A DNA stretch of 64,000 nucleotides from Silvania hatchlandensis (GTDB lineage Bacteria; Pseudomonadota; Gammaproteobacteria; Enterobacterales; Enterobacteriaceae), in contig NZ_JAMGZK010000053.1 in assembly GCF_025564065.1 (NCBI RefSeq), forward strand, positions 1 to 64,000, given 5' to 3'. The notes beneath the pieces were generated by a model that did no database searches, was not told the origin of the DNA, and worked only from the letters and a program-made list of their open reading frames with translations. Shown piece by piece: positions 36,839 through 44,554 of this stretch (the stretch's first letter is position 1; each line of letters starts with the position of its first letter). Position numbers and translations under genes: made by a program.

Positions 36839-37125
36839 CAGGCCGTCTCCTTATGCATCACTTTGAGAGCCTCGCTTTCCATGATTCGAATATCAGCCAT
36901 GCAGGCCGCCGCATCCTCAACCCCGTGCAACTCAAACACCCAGGGGAGAACGTTGTAATCAAGACCGGTCGCACCACTCGCGCCGACGCGCCATTGAGTC
37001 GCCAGCGCGGAGAAGACGGTAAAGGCCTCCCATATGGATGGCAGGATCCCCACCTCTTCCTCCACGTCCTCAGGCGTTAAACCAAAAGCGGCTAACTCCG
37101 CGAGCGTCGGTCCCGGTGTATACAT
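36838..37125 (-). CDS. Tail assembly chaperone T part (GT frameshift product)
   Basis: The 95-residue frame (MYTPGPTLAELAAFGLTPED...) is the T-like part of the tail assembly chaperone. It is open upstream without a stop through the end of the G gene, so it is likely made as a G-T fusion by a -1 frameshift at AAAAAAC (37146-37152). The fusion would be about 214 residues: 112 of G, seven linker residues (LRQVAAA) and 95 of T. As in lambda, it would bind the tape measure. Confidence 0.8.
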   Translation of the reverse strand: MYTPGPTLAELAAFGLTPEDVEEEVGILPSIWEAFTVFSALATQWRVGASGATGLDYNVLPWVFELHGVEDAAACMADIRIMESEALKVMHKETA

Positions 37126-37142
37126 CGCTGCGGCGACCTGCC

Positions 37143-37481
37143 TCAGTTTTTTTCGCGGATGCCCATCAGCTCTTTGGTATAGGCCAGGCCGATACTGTCG
37201 AATGCGCGCGGGTAGTTCTTCAGCAGGACGATCACGTTATCGCGGTTGAAGTCATCCGGCAGCGCCCAGCCTTCAACGATTTCCATCAGGTAATCAGCCT
37301 GTGGTTCGATAGGGGCCTTTTTGCCCTCGGCCTTTTTGTGCAGTTGCTCGTCCATGGCGCGCAGCTCTTCGAGCGTCTTATGGCGGAAGGTAAAGGTCAG
37401 TTTGCCGTCGTCAGCGCCCGCACGCGGGATGCTGGCGGTAGCGGAGAACGTTGGGTTTGGGATCAGGGAGAATTGGGCCAT
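37143..37481 (-). CDS. Tail assembly chaperone G
   Basis: A 112-residue protein (MAQFSLIPNPTFSATASIPRAG) in the place of lambda G. Its last codons are GAA-AAA-AAC-TGA, so the X-XXY-YYZ slippery heptamer A-AAA-AAC stands directly before the stop. Produced in excess over the GT fusion and absent from the virion in lambda. Confidence 0.85.
   Translation of the reverse strand: MAQFSLIPNPTFSATASIPRAGADDGKLTFTFRHKTLEELRAMDEQLHKKAEGKKAPIEPQADYLMEIVEGWALPDDFNRDNVIVLLKNYPRAFDSIGLAYTKELMGIREKN
37146..37152 (-). promoter_or_regulatory. -1 ribosomal frameshift site (A AAA AAC)
   Basis: In the G frame the minus strand reads GAA AAA AAC TGA. Slipping back one base on A-AAA-AAC continues into the T frame (CTG AGG CAG GTC GCC GCA GCG ATG) without a stop. 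Lambda uses GGGAAAG at the matching place. Confidence 0.82.
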
Positions 37482-37493
37482 TGTGGTTCCTTA

Positions 37494-37519
37494 GAAAAAA
37501 GAAACCCGCCGGAGCGGGT
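37494..37519 (-). terminator. Terminator after the KilA-N gene
   Basis: ACCCGC-CGGA-GCGGGT (37504-37519) with AAAAAAGAA on the left: a leftward terminator 17 bp beyond the KilA-N stop codon and just upstream of gene G. Confidence 0.7.
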
Positions 37520-37535
37520 CAAAGTAAATATGCTG

Positions 37536-38033
37536 TTATGCCTGTATACCGGGGAGCGATATCTGCAATTGGTTAGCCAGTGCATTAATCTCCGCCAGTA
37601 ACTCTGGCTTGGTATATCTCCAAGCTGCAAGCCCTTGCCCGCAGAAGCTCGCCATGTCCTTCTGCTGATCAAACTCATGGCATTTCATGTTGAGTTGCGC
37701 GCTCAAGCTATTGCGGTATTGCAACTCTCCAGTGAAATAGTCATCCAGAACTTTATAAGCCGCATACTTGAAACCAGGATTCAGCCAAGCTGCGTAATCA
37801 TAAGCAACAAACTTTCCGCCATAAGTCCCACCACGAGCACCTCGCTCAGTGAAAACCACAGATTCGTGGTTTTTCTTCAGCTCAGCCAAGAACTCTTTGG
37901 TCTGCTTGTTCCGCAGATAATGGTACGGGGACTCAGAATCGCTTTTCCCACTGGCTTTCCACATATCGGTGAGACAGATCATACCGTCATCGCCAACACG
38001 GACAGGCTGATTAAACAGAGTTAAAGATTTCAT
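37536..38033 (-). CDS. KilA-N domain protein (moron in the tail operon)
   Basis: A 165-residue protein from the ATG at 38033 (behind AGGA). The KilA-N domain covers residues 1-100: RVGDDGMICLTDMWKASGKSDSESPYHYL, then the FVAYDYAAWLNPGFKYAAYKVLDDYF core. Phage P1 KilA and many antirepressors use this fold to bind DNA. It is boxed by its own terminators within the tail genes, so it looks like an independent insertion. It might counter a repressor or act in the lysogen; no partner is evident. Confidence 0.8.
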   Translation of the reverse strand: MKSLTLFNQPVRVGDDGMICLTDMWKASGKSDSESPYHYLRNKQTKEFLAELKKNHESVVFTERGARGGTYGGKFVAYDYAAWLNPGFKYAAYKVLDDYFTGELQYRNSLSAQLNMKCHEFDQQKDMASFCGQGLAAWRYTKPELLAEINALANQLQISLPGIQA

Positions 38034-38241
38034 ACGTTTTCCTGCTCTTTGGTAATGAACCGTTGCCGCATAGGAAGTCAGCCCACCGAGGCTCGCCAGC
38101 ACTAACTGACATCCTCAACGGCTCATTCCAAAGGGCTTGGTTCGGTGTTTAATGTGCGCTTGCGGTGCGCGTTTACATCAGTCTTTAAAATTTCCCGCAG
38201 CGAATACAGAAAACTCGCCAGCGGTACTCTCGACACAAATG
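38034..38241. other. Region upstream of the KilA-N gene
   Basis: About 200 bp between a leftward terminator (38242-38264) and the KilA-N start. It must carry the KilA-N promoter if the terminator works. Its GC-poor stretch near 38170-38200 on the minus strand is a candidate, but no clear -35/-10 pair stood out. Confidence 0.35.
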
Positions 38242-38264
38242 AAAAAGCCTCGCGTTAGCGAGGC
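38242..38264 (-). terminator. Terminator after the major tail protein gene
   Basis: GCCTCGC (38247-38253), loop GTTA, GCGAGGC (38258-38264), with five As to its left. A perfect intrinsic terminator for leftward RNA, 79 bp after the V stop. Confidence 0.8.
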
Positions 38265-38342
38265 CAGTAAACGGACTTTGTACTTTGAAAAGAGAATATT
38301 TTTTGCTGCGTACTTTCAGCCCGGCGAACCGGGCCTGGTTGG

Positions 38343-39275
38343 TTAGCTGACGGTGACGGCGCACGCAGCAGAGGACAGGGTTTTGCCTGCAGCGTCGGTG
38401 ACTTCGCAGGTGAACGAACCCGCATCGCCAGAGGCAACAGACGGGATGTTGAACGTCGAAGCAGTTTTGCCAGGAATAGCCGTGCCGCCCTTCTTCCACG
38501 CGTAGGTGTATGGTGCGGAGCCGCCCTGCATGACCACAGCCAAATCCAGCGCCGAGCCAACAGCTGCAGACTTCGTACCCGGCAGGTTGGTCAGGAACGC
38601 CAGCGGCGTAGCGGAGGCGTCAACGATCGGGTAAATCTGCATATCCGATTCGAAGTTCATGCGCGCTTCGTTGCTTTCCACGGCGTTGATTTCGGTCTTA
38701 GGCACCTTCTGGAAAGACACCTTGGCAGAATAGTAACGGTCTGCCTTACCACGTTTGTTGTTGAACCAGATTGCCGTGGTATCGCTCGATTCATCCAGCT
38801 CAATCAGGCGTTTGTAGATAGCAAGCAGCGGATCGTGCGCGAAGGTATAGACCTGCACCACGGCGTTTTTGAACGTCGGGATGGTACGGGCCTTATCATC
38901 CTCCAGGAACTGAATGCTGATGGTCTGCTGGTCACCGCCTTCAGTAGAGAGCGTCATCACCTGCGGCATGGTGATCCACGAGTCGATTTTACGCAGAGTG
39001 CCTGCGCCGGTGCCCGCCGGGAATTTGGTAGTGTCGGTAGTATCGAACGCTTCCAGCACGATTTTAGTGCCGGTAACGGACTTAACACGCAGCACCATGC
39101 TGTCGAGCTTCAGCCAGCCAGAGTTCACCTGGACAACATCACCTGCGAGAATGCCAGCAGCCGAGGCAACGGTCAGTTCGCATTCCGTCGCATTGGAAGC
39201 CGCAGTGAAGGTAATCGGCGCAAGATAGGCCTTGGCCACGTTTACACGCGACCCGTTAGGGATTGCGAATGCCAT
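38343..39275 (-). CDS. V: Major tail protein V with C-terminal Ig-like domain
   Basis: A 310-residue tail tube protein. Residues 1-225 are the lambda V-like tube domain (MAFAIPNGSRVNVAKAYLAP ...). Residues about 226-310 form an Ig-like domain (APYTYAWKKGGTAIPG, SGDAGSFTCEVTDAAGKTLSS) with the Trp and a Cys pair typical of I-set folds. Lambda V also carries a C-terminal Ig-like domain that decorates the tail surface and may bind carbohydrate. Confidence 0.88.
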   Translation of the reverse strand: MAFAIPNGSRVNVAKAYLAPITFTAASNATECELTVASAAGILAGDVVQVNSGWLKLDSMVLRVKSVTGTKIVLEAFDTTDTTKFPAGTGAGTLRKIDSWITMPQVMTLSTEGGDQQTISIQFLEDDKARTIPTFKNAVVQVYTFAHDPLLAIYKRLIELDESSDTTAIWFNNKRGKADRYYSAKVSFQKVPKTEINAVESNEARMNFESDMQIYPIVDASATPLAFLTNLPGTKSAAVGSALDLAVVMQGGSAPYTYAWKKGGTAIPGKTASTFNIPSVASGDAGSFTCEVTDAAGKTLSSAACAVTVS

Positions 39276-39299
39276 TGCATTCTCCTGAATTTAGGTAAT

Positions 39300-39322
39300 A
39301 AAAAACCCGCCGTTTGGCGGGT
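39300..39322 (-). terminator. Hairpin between U and V
   Basis: ACCCGCC-GTTT-GGCGGGT (39305-39322) with five As on its left. It overlaps the stop of gene U. Another terminator-like hairpin within the structural operon. Confidence 0.65.
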
Positions 39323-39771
39323 CAGTAATCAGCGCGGTACTGCATGCTGACGGGGGTGGTGTAAGTGATGGAGCCGCTACTGCCGTTTGGTGCTGACGTC
39401 GGGCGATCCTGTATTGGCGATCGCACCTGCGGCGGCCCGTTGATGTACACGGTCAGGTCACCATCCACCAGCGGCAGCCCTTCAGGAAAGGCGTCAGCGA
39501 AAGACTTTGCCAGCCCTCTGGCCTGAGTCACGCCACTACCGGCAGGCGCGATGATGTTGAACTGCAGGATGCCCTGATAGGTGCGCATCTGACCCTCAAG
39601 GTCCTGTCCCACCGTTTGGGCGGGTAGGACATAAACGCGCCCGTATGGCGCATTATCCGGGGGAGTAAACGCGATATTCGGCCAGGCTATCGGCAGGCCC
39701 AGTGAAGAACCGATAACCGAGATCCGGCTTTCCAGCAGCTCAGCGATCCGCATTGACTGGTCACCGGCCAT
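39322..39771 (-). CDS. Tail terminator protein U-like
   Basis: A 149-residue protein from the ATG at 39771, which overlaps gene Z by 11 bp; a GTG at 39783 is the only longer start. The sequence (RIAELLESRISVIGSSLGLP, then NGPPQVRSPIQDRPTSAPNG) suits the lambda U / DUF4128 tail terminator family, which caps the finished tail tube and docks to the head. Position between Z and V agrees. Confidence 0.75.
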   Translation of the reverse strand: MAGDQSMRIAELLESRISVIGSSLGLPIAWPNIAFTPPDNAPYGRVYVLPAQTVGQDLEGQMRTYQGILQFNIIAPAGSGVTQARGLAKSFADAFPEGLPLVDGDLTVYINGPPQVRSPIQDRPTSAPNGSSGSITYTTPVSMQYRADY

Positions 39772-40360
39772 TGCGCACCTCACTCATTGCCTCACGGAAC
39801 AGCTGCGCGGCGTCCAGCGCAGTGATGCCCACCATGCCACCGGGTGCCTGACCGGAATGCCCGTTCTCCAGCTCTACCGCATAAGGCATGTTATTGGTGA
39901 AATAAATCGAGTTGACTTGACCTACCCGGAACACCTCCAGCACCGCCATGCCTCGGGAGTTCGAGCCCTGCCCCGATGCGTCCGGCGTGTCGTTAGACTG
40001 GGTTGGCTGGCTGTCGAGGCCGACGTACCAGTTGTTTTTGAAGCGCCCGCCGACGTACCCCTCTGGTTTTTTGATGTCCATCGAGTCGTTGACCGCTCGT
40101 CCGCGTTTCAGATATCCCGCCTTTGTGACGTTGGCTGGGTCATTACGGAGCGCAGCATTGTGGTCACGCACTGCAGCGTTATAGGCCACCGCAGTCTGGT
40201 TTACCTCCCACTTATCCGGCTGCCCAATGGGCGACATATCGACCAGCTGCGCCAGAATTTTGATACCCGTCCGGCGCACTACCTCGTCCATCTCCTGCTT
40301 AGAGCTATCGACAAACAACTGAATGGCAGCCAGGAACGGCTGATTAGCTGTGCTGGCCAT
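39761..40360 (-). CDS. Minor tail protein Z / HK97 gp10-like
   Basis: A 199-residue head-tail joining protein of the HK97-gp10/lambda Z type (FLAAIQLFVDSSKQEMDEVVRRTGIKILAQLVDMSPIGQPDKW). In lambda, Z is needed for a tail able to inject DNA. Lies directly upstream of U in the conserved order. Confidence 0.78.
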   Translation of the reverse strand: MASTANQPFLAAIQLFVDSSKQEMDEVVRRTGIKILAQLVDMSPIGQPDKWEVNQTAVAYNAAVRDHNAALRNDPANVTKAGYLKRGRAVNDSMDIKKPEGYVGGRFKNNWYVGLDSQPTQSNDTPDASGQGSNSRGMAVLEVFRVGQVNSIYFTNNMPYAVELENGHSGQAPGGMVGITALDAAQLFREAMSEVRNGR

Positions 40361-40362
40361 GG

Positions 40363-40716
40363 TTACGCCCTCAGCTGGATGTTGTAGGAGATAAGCACAT
40401 CAGCGGGCTTAACCGGGTTCGGCTGCACCACGCGCCACTTCTTGCCGTCGATCTCGATGCGGTCATCGATACGTACTTCCGTCTCGAAAGTGGCAGCCAG
40501 CTTCTTATCGCCAGTGGCGATCAGGGAGCCGTCGACCTCGCGGGAGGAATATTCGGTGATAACGCCGGTGACGGTCGCTGTGGTTGCCGGGGTGGTGACC
40601 TCTTTCCCGAACTGGTCGCGGATAGTGCCGCCGCCACGGGTCAACTGGTAAGTCTTCCCGTTCTCGGTCAGCAGCCGTGTCGCGGTCGCGCGCATGCGGC
40701 GGTAGTCGATTGCCAT
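40363..40716 (-). CDS. Head closure / head-tail joining protein
   Basis: A 117-residue beta-rich protein (MAIDYRRMRATATRLLTENG, then DDRIEIDGKKWRVVQPNPVKPAD) in the place of a head-tail joining protein. The later segment resembles the SPP1 gp16 / lambda FII type head closure strands. Function from position and pattern. Confidence 0.6.
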   Translation of the reverse strand: MAIDYRRMRATATRLLTENGKTYQLTRGGGTIRDQFGKEVTTPATTATVTGVITEYSSREVDGSLIATGDKKLAATFETEVRIDDRIEIDGKKWRVVQPNPVKPADVLISYNIQLRA

Positions 40717-40717
40717 A

Positions 40718-41200
40718 TCATCCCCTTTCGATGCGGATCTGATTGCCGCCCACCACCAAGCCGCGAAGCGAGGAAAAGAACCAGGGGAATGACGGCGAAG
40801 CCTTGTTGGTTCCAGGCTCGTACTGAACAGTTACAGCCCCCTCGACGCGCTCCATGGTTACCGCACCACCACCAGCGACCGACGGCGTGAGGTCAATCTC
40901 CTGCGATTCGATAGCCAGGCGGCATTGCGCATCAACCAGGCGCTGCGGGATAGAATCACCCGGCAGGTCAACACCATCGAAGCGAACGCCGGAGCGTGGC
41001 CACGATAGCGGCTGCGATGTGCTGGAGCGCTGGCCGCGCCACTGCTGCCCTTCCAGATAGTCCATGGCTTGAACCAGCATCTGGCCGCACTCGCCGTCAT
41101 CGGCAGGAACGGTGTAACCGCGCCCGGTAGCGAATGCCCGCAGGTCGATAACGCTGGCGTAGGTGTTGAAGTCAGGCGAATGGGGATCGGCAACCAGCAT
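40718..41200 (-). CDS. Head-tail adaptor (phage DnaT-like ssDNA-binding family)
   Basis: A 160-residue helical protein (DFNTYASVIDLRAFATGRGYTVP, then YLEGQQWRGQRSSTSQPLSWPRSG). Databases label this family as putative DnaT-like ssDNA-binding, but its place just after the coat protein and its W-P-R segment are those of head-tail adaptors such as HK97 gp6. I favour adaptor. Confidence 0.65.
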   Translation of the reverse strand: MLVADPHSPDFNTYASVIDLRAFATGRGYTVPADDGECGQMLVQAMDYLEGQQWRGQRSSTSQPLSWPRSGVRFDGVDLPGDSIPQRLVDAQCRLAIESQEIDLTPSVAGGGAVTMERVEGAVTVQYEPGTNKASPSFPWFFSSLRGLVVGGNQIRIERG

Positions 41201-41202
41201 GG

Positions 41203-41376
41203 TCAGTCCTCCAGACGCCAGTCCAGCGCCAGCCAGTTATCCACTTCGTCAGGGTGAACGTCAGCGCTCAGCGGGCCACCAGGAAACTCTGGTGCATCGC
41301 GTACCATCACTACCAGGTCACCCGCATTCTTCTCAGCCTCGCGCTGTGCGCGCTGCTCTTTGGTTAATCCGGCCAT
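41203..41376 (-). CDS. Small head-module protein (57 aa)
   Basis: A short gene between the coat gene and the adaptor. The ATG at 41376 follows a perfect GGAGG. The product starts MAGLTKEQRAQREAEKNAGD, has an acidic linker and ends in ALDWRLED. It ends 2 bp before the adaptor's start codon, so the two are likely coupled. Small acidic proteins of this kind are common in tailed-phage head modules; the role is unknown. Confidence 0.65.
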   Translation of the reverse strand: MAGLTKEQRAQREAEKNAGDLVVMVRDAPEFPGGPLSADVHPDEVDNWLALDWRLED

Positions 41377-41415
41377 TGGGCCTCCTGAAAAACAAAGGGG
41401 CCGAAGCCCCCAGGG

Positions 41416-42555
41416 TTAACCCATGATGACCGCAGCGTGACGAGATGCCACGGATGCCACACCCCACGCCAGTCCAACTTCATAACGCACCTGACGGTAC
41501 TGACGGTACAGCGCCACCTGGAAGGTGATGCCGGATACCGGGTCAGTCACGTTCATGACGTCATCTGCGGTATCACCACCTTCGGGCATCGCCGGGGTGC
41601 GGCTGGCCAGCAGGAATGAGCCGCGGTCAAATACCATGTTCGGCACGAATCCGCTCACCACAGTAACGGCGGTCTGGTCAGCGAGATCCTGAAGCAGACC
41701 TGGCGCACTAATGGTGATGCTGGAAGATGTTGCAGCTACAACCAGATACTGGCTGTCGTCACCGTCAAACTTCACCGCAGTACCAACAGCGATACCACCG
41801 GTTCCCGCAGAGATAGCGATGATGATGTCGCCCTCTTTCTTGGCACCGTTGACCTTATAGCCAGCCGCGGTGCTTTTCGCGGTGCGCTTGATGCTGAATG
41901 ACTCATGGAGGTTGAAGCCCATGATGCGACCGATTACACCTTCGCGCAGCAACTGATCGGTACCAGCTTCGTTCGCTTTGAACAGCACAGACTGCTTGCC
42001 ACGAATGGAGGCCATCGCTTCGCCGCCCAGCACCATGCGCATGTCGGTAGTTGGCGCACCGTTATCGGTCAGAATCTGACGTGCCAGTGAAGCGTCAGAG
42101 AGATCGTCTTTGATGCTGAACGGAGTGTCCTTCGGCGCGCCAACTGCGCGGGAGGAGTTGAAGAACAATGCAGACAGGTCGGCGTCTACTTCGTTGGCCA
42201 GCGCGCGGAATGCCTGTTTGAACTGGTCAGCGAGGATGGTGTTGTAGGTACCAGACGGGCCAAGCGCCAGCTGCTCTTCACCATTCCATTTGACCGGTGC
42301 CATTTTGGATTTGGTGATTTTGACGTCTACACCACCGATCGTCTGGTCACCACTATTAGGCGCGGTTGTTCCAGGGACAATGTCTTCAGTGGTAGCCGCA
42401 GGCGCGACTGGCGCGCGTACAGTCTGGTCTTTAGCTGCTGCATCAGCCTTAGTGTCACGCGAAACTGCAGGGATAAAGCCGGTTTGCTCACGGGATACTA
42501 CGTCCAGCGCGGTATAGATGGTCGGGATAAGACCAGTAAGGGTATTGCCTGCCAT
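41416..42555 (-). CDS. Major capsid protein (P22 coat-type)
   Basis: A 379-residue coat protein with the P22 gp5-like pattern: N-terminal MAGNTLTGLIPTIYTALDVVSREQTG, a middle MVLGGEAMASIRG, and a beta-rich insertion at about residues 235-300 (DIIIAISAGTGGIAVGTAVK ...) resembling the P22 I-domain, then the HK97-fold end (FDRGSFLLASRTPAMPEG). About 400 copies form the head. It uses a P22-type head on a lambda-type tail, a mosaic genome. Confidence 0.82.
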   Translation of the reverse strand: MAGNTLTGLIPTIYTALDVVSREQTGFIPAVSRDTKADAAAKDQTVRAPVAPAATTEDIVPGTTAPNSGDQTIGGVDVKITKSKMAPVKWNGEEQLALGPSGTYNTILADQFKQAFRALANEVDADLSALFFNSSRAVGAPKDTPFSIKDDLSDASLARQILTDNGAPTTDMRMVLGGEAMASIRGKQSVLFKANEAGTDQLLREGVIGRIMGFNLHESFSIKRTAKSTAAGYKVNGAKKEGDIIIAISAGTGGIAVGTAVKFDGDDSQYLVVAATSSSITISAPGLLQDLADQTAVTVVSGFVPNMVFDRGSFLLASRTPAMPEGGDTADDVMNVTDPVSGITFQVALYRQYRQVRYEVGLAWGVASVASRHAAVIMG

Positions 42556-42572
42556 TTATGGCTCCTTTCGAT

Positions 42573-43325
42573 TTAATCGACGATGCTGACGCCGTCTTTC
42601 AGCGCTGCTTGCTTGCCAGCGTTATCCAGGGAATCAAACGCACCGCGTTTCATGGTTTTTTGCCCGGCCTGATGTTGAGACTGACGAGAGTCCCCACCAG
42701 TGGTTCCGGACGCTTTGAGGATGTAGTCTTTCTGCGGATGCAACTCGACCAGAGATTCCAGCGCTTCATCGAAGCCAGCCAGTTCGCCGGGCTTGGTGCG
42801 GGAGAACACCTTGTTGCCCTGACCGTCGTATGCCACGACCTTGCCGTCTTCGATTTTGAAGTTCTGCCCGAAGTGGGAACGTACAAACTCAGCAGGGATC
42901 GCCATCTTCTCGGAGATGAACTTCGAGCCACCGAAGCGACCGCCGATCATCTCGTTATAAAGCTGGGTCTCCAGCGTCTGGCTCTTGCCGTTCGCTTCGT
43001 CCAGCTGCTGCTGGAACACCTTGGTGATCTCAGCCTTTACCTGGTCAACGGCACCAGCATCGAGCAGCTTCTTCTGGTCGATTTTGGTCATCATATCCAG
43101 AGCTTCGAGCGCCTTGGTCGGGTCGGTGATGCCAGCGAATTTCGCGAGACCGGCTTCCGCCACCTCCTTCGCCTCACGGTGAGTTTTGGCCTCGCCGTTC
43201 AGGGAAGTGATTTTGGTCATCGCTGCAACCGCGTCGAACGGGATATCTTTGCCGTCATCATGGACGTACACAGGCATACCGTTTTCAACGACCACATGTC
43301 CGTTAGCATCGAGTTTGAGTTTCAT
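42573..43325 (-). CDS. Capsid scaffolding protein (DUF6651-like)
   Basis: A 250-residue, charged, helical protein from the ATG at 43325 (behind GGAG): MKLKLDANGHVVVENGMPVY, then coiled-coil segments (EVFQQQ-type, QTLETQLYNEM). It lies directly upstream of the coat gene, where scaffolds sit. An earlier in-frame start at 43364 lacks a ribosome site. Expected to guide head assembly and leave before packaging. Confidence 0.7.
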   Translation of the reverse strand: MKLKLDANGHVVVENGMPVYVHDDGKDIPFDAVAAMTKITSLNGEAKTHREAKEVAEAGLAKFAGITDPTKALEALDMMTKIDQKKLLDAGAVDQVKAEITKVFQQQLDEANGKSQTLETQLYNEMIGGRFGGSKFISEKMAIPAEFVRSHFGQNFKIEDGKVVAYDGQGNKVFSRTKPGELAGFDEALESLVELHPQKDYILKASGTTGGDSRQSQHQAGQKTMKRGAFDSLDNAGKQAALKDGVSIVD

Positions 43326-43449
43326 TGTTTTGCTCCAGCCTTCCGGCCATTGGTAATAGGTCATCCGACCCGGTCACCGCGTCGCATCCGCTCAGCGGCA
43401 GGCATAAAAAAAGCCACCCGAAGGCAGCCTGATGTTGATTATGTTTGTG

Positions 43450-44553
43450 TTACTCGAACGCCGACGCATCCACGCGGCGCAGTTCGTCCAGGGTCAGGAA
43501 CTCCCCGGCATCGTTGAACATCTCCGGCACCGTGATTTTGCCGTCACGCAGCATCTGCGCGCGGGTAACGCCCAGCACCTGCTCCTGCCGCGCGTATGGT
43601 TGCCGGGCAAGCCACTCGGCATAACTGGTATGCGCTGGCACCTGCCCGTCCATTGAGGCGCGTGTAGCGCTGCTCAGCTCGCCTGATGCTATCTGCAATT
43701 CCTCCCACGACTTCGTTAGCAGGATTTCGCCGGAGCGGCAGCAGAAGTGAATCTTGCCGGGTCCGCGCAGATACGGCACCACATGCCCCAGCGGTTTGCC
43801 ATCGAGCGAGTAGAGTTTGCGGTCACGGATGATGCACCACTGGCTGGTATGCGTGTCGAGCGTGGATGACCACTGTTTAGCTTTCACGATATCGCTGTTA
43901 GCCAGGGCGAAATCCTGACGCGCCGAGGCGGCCATATGGTTCACCGCCGTGCGCGTCACCACAGCCAGGTCACGGCGAGAGGTATTGATCACCCCGTCCT
44001 CGCGATTACGCTGCGGCGTACCCGCCACGCGCCTGACAATCTGCTCGACTGTCTCACCCTGCAGGAAACCAGAGCGAACGGCGTTGGTGATTTTGTCCAG
44101 CCGATCCGATTCAAGCTTCTTACCCCACTCTTTCAGCAACCGCCCCTGAAAGGGCTGCGCCACAGCTGCGGCGTAAACCTGCTCAGGGGCAATGCTCTGG
44201 AGCGGTACATGCTTGAGGATCTGCCTGGGGATGATGCTGCTGAACAGGTCCAGCTGATACCCGGCCTCATAGTCAACGTAGCGCGTCAGTTCCCGCGCCA
44301 GCGCATCGTTAACCGGTTCATAGGCCTGCTGGTTCAGGTCACGCACGCCAGCCAGCAGTGAAGCCAGGCGGCGGGCGCTATAGGTATCAGCACGCTTACC
44401 GTCCAGCAGCACCAGCAACCGGGCCGCCAGATCTGCATCCAGCTTACTCAGCAGCGAAACCATGCGCCGGGCGACGCCGTTACCGTAGCGGGTTACATAC
44501 AGGCCGTGCGCTATTGTTTCGTCCTGCAGGCGATCGTTTACGGAGCGCGCCAT
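43450..44553 (-). CDS. Head morphogenesis protein (SPP1 gp7 / Mu F family)
   Basis: A 367-residue protein of the phage Mu F / SPP1 gp7 family. The C-terminal segment RTAVNHMAASARQDFALANSD, then HTSQWCIIRDRKLYSLDGKP and the metal-like PGKIHFCCRS is characteristic of the family, whose members sit at the portal and may help DNA delivery. Follows the portal gene by 1 bp. Confidence 0.82.
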   Translation of the reverse strand: MARSVNDRLQDETIAHGLYVTRYGNGVARRMVSLLSKLDADLAARLLVLLDGKRADTYSARRLASLLAGVRDLNQQAYEPVNDALARELTRYVDYEAGYQLDLFSSIIPRQILKHVPLQSIAPEQVYAAAVAQPFQGRLLKEWGKKLESDRLDKITNAVRSGFLQGETVEQIVRRVAGTPQRNREDGVINTSRRDLAVVTRTAVNHMAASARQDFALANSDIVKAKQWSSTLDTHTSQWCIIRDRKLYSLDGKPLGHVVPYLRGPGKIHFCCRSGEILLTKSWEELQIASGELSSATRASMDGQVPAHTSYAEWLARQPYARQEQVLGVTRAQMLRDGKITVPEMFNDAGEFLTLDELRRVDASAFE

Positions 44554-44554
44554 G

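Noticed and set aside
43405..43430. Hairpin between scaffold and head morphogenesis genes
   Set aside because: An A-run is present but the stem is poorly paired, so it was not listed as a terminator.
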